This document shows, piece by piece, positions 18,367 through 25,420 of a DNA stretch of 64,000 nucleotides; the first letter of the stretch is position 1; every line of letters begins with the position of its first letter. The stretch is taken from positions 1-64,000 of the forward strand of contig CAZMBO010000001.1 of NCBI GenBank assembly GCA_964564655.1, given 5' to 3'. The DNA comes from UBA8687 sp964564655. GTDB taxonomy: Bacteria; Nitrospinota; Nitrospinia; Nitrospinales; VA-1. The position numbers and the translations under genes were made by a program. Under the pieces are notes generated by a model that was given only the letters and a program-made list of their open reading frames with translations, ran no database searches and was not told the origin of the DNA.

Positions 18367-18894
18367 CTACAGTTCCTCAATCGTGAGGTTCGAGTTGGTA
18401 TAAATACAAATGGTCTCTGTAATTTTCATTGCTTCTTCAACAATTTCACGAGCAGAGAGATTGCTGTGGGTGACCAAAGCTTTGGCGGCAGAAAGGGCAA
18501 ACATTCCTCCTGAGCCTATAGCTAATATCCCATCGTCAGGTTCGATTACATCTCCCGTCCCCGATAATAGAAGGAATTGGTCTTTATTGGCCACGATGAG
18601 CATTGCTTCAAGTCGGCGTAGCATTTTATCTGTTCTCCAGTCTTTGGCCATCTCGACTGCAGATCTGTAGAGGTTCCCTTGAAACTTCTCTAATTTTTCT
18701 TCAAAGCGACCAAATAGGGAAAATGCATCCGCGGTTGAACCAGCAAATCCTCCAACGACTTTATCATTAAATATTCGCCTTACTTTACAGGCGGTGTGTT
18801 TCATTACCGTATTGCCAAGACTCACCTGACCATCCCCGCCGATAACGATTTTGCCCTTATGACGGACAGCTAATATTGTAGTTGCATGCATCAT
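18367..18894 (-). CDS. hslV: HslV (ClpQ) peptidase subunit
   Basis: The 175-residue protein is the proteasome-like peptidase partner of HslU. The catalytic N-terminal threonine is most likely Thr5 in MMHATTILAV, exposed by removal of a four-residue propeptide. GGDGQVSLGNTVMKH and GGFAGSTADAFSLF are family signatures, as is LSGTGDVIEPDDGILAIGSGG. It sits in the order xerC-hslV-hslU, as in the codV-clpQ-clpY operon of Bacillus. Confidence 0.96.
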   Translation of the reverse strand: MMHATTILAVRHKGKIVIGGDGQVSLGNTVMKHTACKVRRIFNDKVVGGFAGSTADAFSLFGRFEEKLEKFQGNLYRSAVEMAKDWRTDKMLRRLEAMLIVANKDQFLLLSGTGDVIEPDDGILAIGSGGMFALSAAKALVTHSNLSAREIVEEAMKITETICIYTNSNLTIEEL

Positions 18895-18947
18895 ATTGAG
18901 TATTGTACTTGTAACTCAGAAAAAATAAAAATTTTATTCGAAGGAGA

Positions 18948-19862
18948 TTATTCTTTTGCGCGTGGATGTGCCTGGTCATACGTTTCTACTAGTTTATCAA
19001 TTGTTAGGTGTGTGTATTTTTGTGTGGTGGAAAGGCTTGCGTGACCCAGTAATTCCTGAATGGACCGAAGGTCCGCTCCGCCTTCTAGCAAATGGGTGGC
19101 AAAGGAGTGGCGGATTGAATGAGGAGAAACTTTCTCAGGGAAATTTCCTGTTGTGACGTACTTTTCAATGACTTTCCTAACTCCTCGGGTGGAAATATCT
19201 TTGCCTCGGTAATTTAAAAATAAAAATTCGGTATTTATTTTGGCGGAGCTTAATTTTTCTGTTCGGGCTTTTATATATTTTACCAGTGCTTCACTACATT
19301 TTCGTCCAAAAGGAAGAAGCCTTTCTTTCCCCCCTTTCCCAAGCACTTTAACAATTTGTGTTGCATGGTTCAGGTCTTCAGTTTTTATTGATACCAACTC
19401 GCTGACTCTTATTCCGGTGCTGTAAAATAACTCCAGCATGGCTCGGTCACGAAGGGCTAGAAAACTATCTCCTTTAGGCAAGTCAATCAGGCGAAACATT
19501 TCATCAATAGAAAGAAAGGACGGTAATTTGTTTTCCGTTTTAGGCGCAAGAACGGTTTTCACAACATTATTTTTTAAATGACCTTCGCGACACAGAAAAC
19601 GGAAAAATGAACTTAGAGTGGAAAGCTTTCTACGCATAGTAGAAGCAGAAAACTTTTTATCATATAGAAATGCCAGAAAGGAACGGATGGCTAACCGGTC
19701 TATGGAATCTATTTTAAAGTCAGAGAACTCTCCTGCATGCCCTGACTTTTTTAGAAATTCCTTAAACTGCGAAATATCATTGAGATAACTTTCAATTGTG
19801 TGAGGCGATGCATTTTTCTCTGCCACCAAATAACTCGTGAATTCCTTGATGTAATATTCCAC
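18948..19862 (-). CDS. xerC: Tyrosine recombinase XerC/D
   Basis: This site-specific recombinase resolves chromosome dimers. The N-terminal SAM-like DNA-binding domain is followed by the catalytic domain with Arg in STGIRVSELVSI, Lys in GKGGKERLLPF, HxxR in HSIRHSFATHL, and His plus nucleophilic Tyr in LGHASLSTTQKYTHL. A TTG at 19881-19883 would give 311 residues, but a GTG at 19860-19862 is preceded by AAGGGG with six-base spacing, so I take 304 residues. No att-like site or phage gene is nearby, so this is the housekeeping recombinase. The hslV start is about 50 bases downstream. Confidence 0.93.
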   Translation of the reverse strand: MEYYIKEFTSYLVAEKNASPHTIESYLNDISQFKEFLKKSGHAGEFSDFKIDSIDRLAIRSFLAFLYDKKFSASTMRRKLSTLSSFFRFLCREGHLKNNVVKTVLAPKTENKLPSFLSIDEMFRLIDLPKGDSFLALRDRAMLELFYSTGIRVSELVSIKTEDLNHATQIVKVLGKGGKERLLPFGRKCSEALVKYIKARTEKLSSAKINTEFLFLNYRGKDISTRGVRKVIEKYVTTGNFPEKVSPHSIRHSFATHLLEGGADLRSIQELLGHASLSTTQKYTHLTIDKLVETYDQAHPRAKE

Positions 19863-19890
19863 AAATAACCCCTTATTTATCAATGTTACA

Positions 19891-19919
19891 AAGGTAATTC
19901 AATGTTATGCAGAAGTCAA
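19891..19919 (-). promoter_or_regulatory. Possible promoter of xerC-hslVU-argB
   Basis: On the minus strand TTGACT (19914-19919) is followed after 17 bases by TACCTT (19891-19896). The -35 box is good and the -10 weak. It would give a leader of about 22 bases containing the AAGGGG ribosome binding site before the GTG start. Confidence 0.35.
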
Positions 19920-20034
19920 GGCCGAGGCCCCGCTATTACTATTTGAATCTATCGGATATTGAGTTCATAATTATCTGGATTCTTTTTTTGAAAACTCCAT
20001 CTAATATTAAAATGACATAAATCTAGGGAAAGTT

Positions 20035-20571
20035 ATGGCTGATTCCAATAATCAAGAGGATTTCCGAAAAATATCAGAGACTCAACAACGTCTTGATATT
20101 TTGATAGAGCATGTAGAATCTCGAAAAGAAGCTCTTGAGGAAGAAATCCAGGAGCATCTACATGAATCCTTGGCAAATGCGCGAGATTCTATGGAACTGA
20201 TTCAGGAGAACATTGCGCCCAAGGTGGAGAAAGCGATCCACACCAAGATGGAAGAAATTGATCGGAAAATGCGACGATTGAACGAAGACAGCTTGGAAGC
20301 GGTTCGAGAAGAGCTGGAAAAAGCCACACCGGAAATTTCCGAAACAATCCTCGCCGACCTTGATAAATTGGTGGCAGAAAATACCCGGTTTGTAAAAATG
20401 GAAATACTCAATGAAGTTAAAGAAGAACTCAAAAAAACGATCCAGGCCTCATTAACACCTGTTGAAGAAAAACTGGATCGCGAACTACCTACCGCAAAAA
20501 CCTTTTCAATCCTTTCTATAGGTCTGGCTACGTTGGCACTATTCGGAGTGGTCTGGCTATTAATTCGTTAG
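20035..20571 (+). CDS. Coiled-coil protein with C-terminal membrane anchor
   Basis: The 178-residue protein is highly charged and helical through residues 1-150, with heptad-like runs of Glu/Lys (e.g. KRMRRLNEDSLEAVREELEK-type stretches around residue 80). It ends in one hydrophobic helix (ILSIGLATLALFGVVWLLIR). There is no signal peptide, so the bulk is probably cytoplasmic and held to the inner membrane by its tail. I know no specific family. AGGGAAAG precedes the ATG well. Confidence 0.72.
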   Translation: MADSNNQEDFRKISETQQRLDILIEHVESRKEALEEEIQEHLHESLANARDSMELIQENIAPKVEKAIHTKMEEIDRKMRRLNEDSLEAVREELEKATPEISETILADLDKLVAENTRFVKMEILNEVKEELKKTIQASLTPVEEKLDRELPTAKTFSILSIGLATLALFGVVWLLIR

Positions 20572-20575
20572 TCTC

Positions 20576-20749
20576 TTAGGTTATCAACCAAAAGAGGAAG
20601 AAGAAGAGAATACCGGAGAGGATGACCTGCCATATAAAACTAAACCCAGGACCTGTGAACAATATCAGGAACGATGCTGCACAAAGAATTATAAATGCAA
20701 TTATAAGTCGTGTTCTTTGTTTTAAAATTGGTTCAGGCTCTTGATCCAT
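20576..20749 (-). CDS. 57-residue two-helix membrane protein
   Basis: A minus-strand ATG at 20747-20749 opens a 57-codon frame ending in TAA at 20576-20578. After a charged head (MDQEPEPILKQRTR) come two hydrophobic segments, residues 15-31 and about 38-56, separated by TGPGFS, so it should be a helical hairpin in the membrane. The stop lies five bases from the convergent coiled-coil gene, leaving no other room for coding. No clear ribosome binding site is seen. Function is unknown. Confidence 0.55.
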   Translation of the reverse strand: MDQEPEPILKQRTRLIIAFIILCAASFLILFTGPGFSFIWQVILSGILFFFLFWLIT

Positions 20750-20779
20750 ATAATTTTTACCGTAAATAGAAACGGGTTC

Positions 20780-21253
20780 TTAAAAAAATAGTTTTTTAAT
20801 ATCTTCTATGGCAAGAATTTCTTCGGCTTCCTGTAAAACATTAGAAAAATCCAAATCCAGATTCGATAATCCCTGATCTAGTGGACCCAACTGCGGTGAA
20901 GAATCGAAATAGTTTCGAATATCTTTTAGCGAGAATGTGTTCTTGATGCCGACAACGAACTCTTTTAGAAAAAGTTCATAATGTTTAACTTGCTCTAGTG
21001 GTATGCTGTAATGTTCCTGAATGGTTAGGGCATAACTCATTTTTAGAGAGCGTCCCCCTTTATCCAAGGGGTGATCGTTAGAAGTCTCTTCGCTCGGGTA
21101 TAGAAATTGGAGTTTTTTTTGCGCTTTTTTGAGTTGTAGAAAACTCCTTCTAAATTTTTCCCCAATCAGGTAAGACAGCCCATTCTGTATGCCATTCACT
21201 TTGGAAATCTTTAATGCTTCCTCGCAATACTCTTGAATTTGTTCGTTTTCCAT
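20780..21253 (-). CDS. Unknown helical 157-residue protein
   Basis: The protein is cytoplasmic in appearance and mostly helical, with an acidic N-terminus (MENEQIQEYCEEALKIS), a basic middle (LKKAQKKLQFLYP), and an acidic C-terminus (LQEAEEILAIEDIKKLFF). I recognise no domain. It lies between the small membrane protein and the YqeG-type phosphatase on the same strand, with about 75 bases to the latter, so co-transcription is possible. Confidence 0.6.
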   Translation of the reverse strand: MENEQIQEYCEEALKISKVNGIQNGLSYLIGEKFRRSFLQLKKAQKKLQFLYPSEETSNDHPLDKGGRSLKMSYALTIQEHYSIPLEQVKHYELFLKEFVVGIKNTFSLKDIRNYFDSSPQLGPLDQGLSNLDLDFSNVLQEAEEILAIEDIKKLFF

Positions 21254-21326
21254 AATTTGGGTAATTCATGATAATAAAGGGCTATTATTCTTGTAATTGG
21301 CTAAGAAGTAAACCCATTTGTGAAAG

Positions 21327-21923
21327 TTAGTGGGATTGCGGGATTTTTCCGTAAATACGGGCACATAGATAAGCTAGATAACGGGTCAACGCATGAATAA
21401 AGGGTTCGTTCCCCGTTATCGGCTGAATGTGGATAAAACGCATACCTACGTCAATAGCTCCTCCATCGGTAATATAGTTGTCGCCGATCATACAAATTTT
21501 AAAAGGATCGTTCAATCCGAGAAACTCTTTCATGGCGATTTCGAACCCAGCACGATCCGGTTTAGGTGGCACATTTTTTACAACTTTGACGCCGAGCTTT
21601 TCAAGAGGTTGGAACCGATCTTCTGCAGCGTTTGTATAAATTGCCACTTTTAATCCCTGTTGTAGCATTTTTTGTATGTGAGCCAATATAGATGCATCGA
21701 TATCGCGTGTATGATGTGGACCCATTGTGCCATCCGCATCTATCAAAACTCCTTTTATTCCATCCTGTAAGAGAGTATTTAATGGAACTTCATCGAAGTG
21801 TTTTACCGCGAGATATGTTGATAACCGTGAAGGTTGGAAGGGAAGAGAAAGAAAGCGCGAGACTTTAGCCCAGGTGAGACTTTCGCGCTCAGAGGAAGTA
21901 ATAGAATGGTTTGTTGGAGTCAT
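21327..21923 (-). CDS. YqeG-family HAD phosphatase
   Basis: The 198-residue protein has HAD motif I as LIDADGTM (DxDGT) at about residue 40, motif II in VAIYTNAAEDRF, the lysine region in NVPPKPDRAGFE, and motif IV in MIGDNYITDGGAIDVGM. Short length and absence of a large cap match YqeG-type IIIA phosphatases. The substrate in this organism is unknown; family members act on phosphatidylglycerophosphate or related small phosphates. An extra ~25-residue N-terminal leader precedes the fold (SLTWAKVSRFLSLPFQPSRL), a possible amphipathic membrane contact consistent with a lipid phosphate substrate. Confidence 0.85.
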   Translation of the reverse strand: MTPTNHSITSSERESLTWAKVSRFLSLPFQPSRLSTYLAVKHFDEVPLNTLLQDGIKGVLIDADGTMGPHHTRDIDASILAHIQKMLQQGLKVAIYTNAAEDRFQPLEKLGVKVVKNVPPKPDRAGFEIAMKEFLGLNDPFKICMIGDNYITDGGAIDVGMRFIHIQPITGNEPFIHALTRYLAYLCARIYGKIPQSH

Positions 21924-22031
21924 TTAAAATTTTTATAAAAAACTATTGATAGGTTTAAGCTTTTCAACCATTATGTTTTTCAAAACGTCCCAGGGAGCAT
22001 TGTAAAGGTCGAAAAATAGAGGTCGAAAACC

Positions 22032-23093
22032 TTGCTGAAATTAACTAGATACCAGAACATTTTATCAGTTATCGGTTGTCCTGTTCATTTAAAACCTCTC
22101 ATTCTCTTTTTTATTGTTCTGATTGTTTGGTCATTTGCTCGTGGAGCAAATGCTACAACAGCAGAAGAGTGGTATTCGCAGGCGTTTGAACAGTCTCTCA
22201 ATGCTCAGTATACCAAGGCAATTCAATCTTACAGACAGGCACTCCGATTAAAAAAGAATTGGGCTAACGCCCACCATGGATTGGCTGTTATGTATTTCAA
22301 ACTTAAAGATGGGGTAAAAGCTGCCCATCATTTACGTCTTGCTAAAAAGTTTTACTCGCAGGATGACAAAATCAATCTTGCCATTACCCAGAGGAACCTT
22401 GAAAAAACCTATGCCATGTTTGATCTGAATTCGGATGAGTTTGAGGACTTGGAAACTCTTCACCCCTTAGTGCAGAAGGTGACCTGGACTCGCATTGGAA
22501 ATGGTTTTCTGTTCGGAGAAAAAGGTTACTTATTTACCTTGTTACATAACCTCGGCAAAGCGGATGAGGTGCGAGTCCGATTTATCAATCAGTCTGTCTA
22601 TGAAGCAAAAGTAGTAAAGCGTTATATTATCTATGATCTGGCTCTCTTAAAGCTAGACTTGAAATCTCCTCCGCCAGGGTTGGTGTTTGGGGATTCCTCA
22701 GTCCTTCAGGCGCAAGACTCGGTCCAGTTTATCGACGTAAAAAACAGAGTATTAACGGGGAAATTGGAGGCATTGCGCGCCATTATGAACGACAAGAATA
22801 TTTTTGAGCTTGAGCTTCATAAGAAAAGTGTTGAAGGAATGCCATTATTGAACGATGGAAATCAGGCTGTAGGTATCGTTCTTTCATCTTCAGAGATCAG
22901 TAAAAATTTTCAGGCTGCAGGAATGGCCCCGCAGGGAGAAATTGCTTTGAAGTCCTCTTATCTACAGCGGGTATTTTCTCTATATATAAGTTCGCTGGAA
23001 GGCCCTAAGAAAAGAGGGAGTCAATCTGTAAAGAAAGAGATGAAATCAGGTGACCTCATTTCATCTCTTGCGGTCATAGAGATTCAAAAATAG
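22032..23093 (+). CDS. TPR plus trypsin-fold protein lacking the catalytic serine
   Basis: This 353-residue protein has an N-terminal hydrophobic signal or anchor at about residues 22-40, two TPR units at about 45-120 (AKAIQSYRQAL-like, then AHHGLAVMYFKLKDG) and a C-terminal domain resembling the S1C/trypsin fold. By position, His172 (TLLHNL) and Asp202 (YDLALLKL) match the catalytic His and Asp, but the expected GNSGGPL reads SVEGMPLL, with Glu268 where the serine should be. It is therefore probably an inactive binding protein in the periplasm. Translation seems to start at a TTG preceded by AGAGGT; no ATG is available before the signal. The following gene starts 16 bases downstream. Confidence 0.72.
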   Translation: MLKLTRYQNILSVIGCPVHLKPLILFFIVLIVWSFARGANATTAEEWYSQAFEQSLNAQYTKAIQSYRQALRLKKNWANAHHGLAVMYFKLKDGVKAAHHLRLAKKFYSQDDKINLAITQRNLEKTYAMFDLNSDEFEDLETLHPLVQKVTWTRIGNGFLFGEKGYLFTLLHNLGKADEVRVRFINQSVYEAKVVKRYIIYDLALLKLDLKSPPPGLVFGDSSVLQAQDSVQFIDVKNRVLTGKLEALRAIMNDKNIFELELHKKSVEGMPLLNDGNQAVGIVLSSSEISKNFQAAGMAPQGEIALKSSYLQRVFSLYISSLEGPKKRGSQSVKKEMKSGDLISSLAVIEIQK

Positions 23094-23109
23094 GAACTCA
23101 GAGGCTAAA

Positions 23110-23784
23110 ATGAGCAATAGCTCAACCAAAACTCTTTCAACTTTAGTGCTTTTTATAGCAGGACTCCTTTTATGTAATCCATTCATAGCAAATGCTTTTA
23201 AGATAAATTTACAACTGACTGGCGATGTTAACTTCCCGGGAATTTTAAAAGTGAATGCAGGGATGGATAAAAAATTCGACCGATTATGTTTTTTAGGGCA
23301 GGACGCACTAGGGATGATTGATTTGTCTTTTTTGGAGACTTTGGCTGAAAATGGGATTCCTGAAGGGGGTTACCAGGTTGCCCATGCTTTTCCAGATGAG
23401 AGATGGCCGGTTCGTTCATTCAGTCCCAATGGTGCATTAAGGTTTTCTCCTTTACCGGAATTGCAGTCAGCTGTTTTTAAAAACTTAGGAAAAAGCGGTT
23501 TAGCAATTCACGCAAAAGATTTTTTCCCGTTGGCCGAAAAATTGACTCAGAATCCCAAAATGATTTTGTTTTTTAACGACCAACTTTTCGAAAAATTAAT
23601 GGAGCGGTGGGGAACCCTTAGAGTCTCAAACTGGGACATGGGCCGCTTTCAGGATTTTTATAAAAGAAATACCCAATCCATTGACCAATGGAAAGTGCGT
23701 GTGGAACAGGTTCCTCTGGAGACTGTGAAATCAATTTGTGAACCCCTCAAAGTACAACGTAAACCAGGTGCTGAACCGGAATAA
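23110..23784 (+). CDS. Exported protein of unknown function, possibly an inactive L,D-transpeptidase-like fold
   Basis: The 224-residue product has a clear Sec signal peptide (hydrophobic residues ~10-25, cleavage after IANA). The mature part is globular with one conspicuous conserved-looking stretch, GLAIHAKDFFPL, followed 40 residues later by RWGTLRVSNWDMGRF. That spacing recalls the HG...(S)HGCIR layout of YkuD transpeptidases with Thr in place of Cys, but this is only a visual resemblance and may be wrong. The gene is 16 bases behind the inactive protease-like gene and has AGAGG before its ATG, so the pair is likely an operon acting in the periplasm. Confidence 0.62.
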   Translation: MSNSSTKTLSTLVLFIAGLLLCNPFIANAFKINLQLTGDVNFPGILKVNAGMDKKFDRLCFLGQDALGMIDLSFLETLAENGIPEGGYQVAHAFPDERWPVRSFSPNGALRFSPLPELQSAVFKNLGKSGLAIHAKDFFPLAEKLTQNPKMILFFNDQLFEKLMERWGTLRVSNWDMGRFQDFYKRNTQSIDQWKVRVEQVPLETVKSICEPLKVQRKPGAEPE

Positions 23785-23959
23785 ATTCTATTTTCAGGCA
23801 GCAAATTTGTTTTTTAGTTTTTACTATAGGAGGCCAAATATAAATATATTTCCTTTTTTCGGCTGGCTTTGAGCAGAAATCATCCCTCCGTGGTTTGAGG
23901 CTATTTTTTCACAGTTATTCTTTCTTCCCAGTTCTCATTTATTATCTAACAGGATATTA

Positions 23960-23987
23960 TTGACAAAAGGATGAAATATCATAGAAT
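23960..23987 (+). promoter_or_regulatory. Sigma70-like promoter of aclBA
   Basis: TTGACA (23960-23965), a perfect -35 box, is followed after 16 bases by TAGAAT (23982-23987). Transcription would start near 23994, leaving a leader of about 133 bases that contains the palindrome at 24039-24057. Confidence 0.6.
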
Positions 23988-24038
23988 ACAGGCCTCGTTT
24001 TACGCTTAACCCTTATAAAAAATTATATTTATGCCGAT

Positions 24039-24057
24039 TAGACCCTAGTAGGGTCTA
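24039..24057. promoter_or_regulatory. 19-bp perfect palindrome, candidate operator of aclBA
   Basis: TAGACCCTA-G-TAGGGTCTA has two perfect 9-bp arms around a single G. It lies about 45-65 bases downstream of the predicted start of transcription and 69 bases before aclB. There is no U tract, so it is not a terminator. It could bind a dimeric regulator or form an RNA hairpin in the leader. Confidence 0.5.
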
Positions 24058-24126
24058 CTTGGCTATTGAACTACTAGAACCTCATTTTCATTTCATTTTT
24101 TTAATCTTGGAGGGCAGGAAAATAAA

Positions 24127-25395
24127 ATGCAGATAACTGGCATGCTTTGGGGAAGAAAATTATTGGACCTGGTGGAATTCCCCCACTCTGAAGTTCGGGG
24201 TCCAGAACTGAGTGTCGATGAAATTAAAGATATGATCAAACGACACGGTCAAGTTTTCATTAAACCCTTATTTAAAGGTGGTGTTGGTAAAAAAGGAAAA
24301 TCTGGCCTGTTAGGCCGGGTTGATAATATAACCGATGCCTTGAAAGAAAAAGAACGCCTTTATTTTTGTGAACATGTTGACGGTTTCAACAAAGTGAAAT
24401 CAGACGGTGTGACATATGAAGGTGCGGTTCCTGCCGATTATGAAGTGTATTTTTCAATTACGGAAAGCACGGAACATCGTTCCCCTGTGATGACGGTCAC
24501 ACATCATGGGGGTGTAGATATTGAAGAGTTAGATTCTGACAAACTTGCAGTGGTTCCATTTGACCCATTGACAGGTTTAAAGGCATTTCATGTGTCGAAT
24601 GCATTGATGGATTTAGGAGCTCCCCCTGAAGTGATAAGCCCCTTAGTTCAGAATTTACCCAAACTTTGGGATTTGTATAACAACTATGGAATGTTGATGG
24701 TTGAGCTCAATCCCATTCGTATGCAACCGGGTAAAGGCGGACGCTTGGCTCCTATTGCCTGTGATTTTAAATGTGCCTTTGATCAGGATGATCCCGCCTG
24801 GAAAAGACTGCATTTGCCTGAACATCTTTTTGCATCTGATTACTCTGAATTTGAACAGGAAATCAATCAGCTTCGTACTTACCAAGGTCAGAGTGATGTT
24901 TTTGTTATGAATGATGAAGGGACTATCACCGCACCGACTTTTGGTGGTGGTGCAAATGCAATGGTTACGGAATTGCTGGGAGAGGATGCAACCATATCCT
25001 CGGATTTTGGTGGTAATCCTCCTTATGAAAAGATGAATGATATTTCTAAAATTAGTTTCAAATATTGGTTGCCGCAGTCGAATGTCCTATTTATTATCGG
25101 TGGTAAAGCCAACAATACGGATATTTATGAAACATTTCGTGCTATGGGGGATGGATTGCGTGAGTTTTTCCAAACGCATGGTCCGATCCCACTTTTTGTT
25201 GTTGTAGGTCGAGGAGGTCCTAACGTGATTCGTGGAATGAATTATCTTCGCGATGTTCTGGATTCTCTTGGATTGCCTTACCGTTTCTTTGGACATGATA
25301 GTGCAATGTCTGAGGTTATCAATTATGCCCTCAAAGTAAATGAGTGGATGAAAAGTGGTGGCAAGGACCAAATAAAAGCTAAATTAAAAATTTAA
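24127..25395 (+). CDS. aclB: ATP-citrate lyase, small (ATP-grasp, citrate-binding) subunit
   Basis: The 422-residue protein matches the N-terminal third of ATP-citrate lyase, the enzyme that splits citrate to acetyl-CoA and oxaloacetate in the reductive TCA cycle. The ATP-grasp half carries VFIKPLFKGGVGKKGKSG near residue 42 and LMVELNPIRM near residue 195. The C-terminal half is the citrate-binding, flavodoxin-like domain: TFGGGANAMVTELLG, SDFGGNPPYEKM, and VVGRGGPNVIRGMNYL. A GGAGGGCAGG site precedes the ATG. It is followed 25 bases later by the large subunit. Confidence 0.93.
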   Translation: MQITGMLWGRKLLDLVEFPHSEVRGPELSVDEIKDMIKRHGQVFIKPLFKGGVGKKGKSGLLGRVDNITDALKEKERLYFCEHVDGFNKVKSDGVTYEGAVPADYEVYFSITESTEHRSPVMTVTHHGGVDIEELDSDKLAVVPFDPLTGLKAFHVSNALMDLGAPPEVISPLVQNLPKLWDLYNNYGMLMVELNPIRMQPGKGGRLAPIACDFKCAFDQDDPAWKRLHLPEHLFASDYSEFEQEINQLRTYQGQSDVFVMNDEGTITAPTFGGGANAMVTELLGEDATISSDFGGNPPYEKMNDISKISFKYWLPQSNVLFIIGGKANNTDIYETFRAMGDGLREFFQTHGPIPLFVVVGRGGPNVIRGMNYLRDVLDSLGLPYRFFGHDSAMSEVINYALKVNEWMKSGGKDQIKAKLKI

Positions 25396-25420
25396 CCTAT
25401 CGTAACCGTTGGAGGTTTGA

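Larger units (their letters stand above)
23785..24126 (+). promoter_or_regulatory. Regulatory intergenic region before the ATP-citrate lyase genes
   Basis: No coding frame is credible in these 342 bases. They hold a good promoter (23960-23987) and a 19-bp palindrome (24039-24057), with a leader of about 130 bases before aclB. No riboswitch class is recognisable. Confidence 0.6.
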
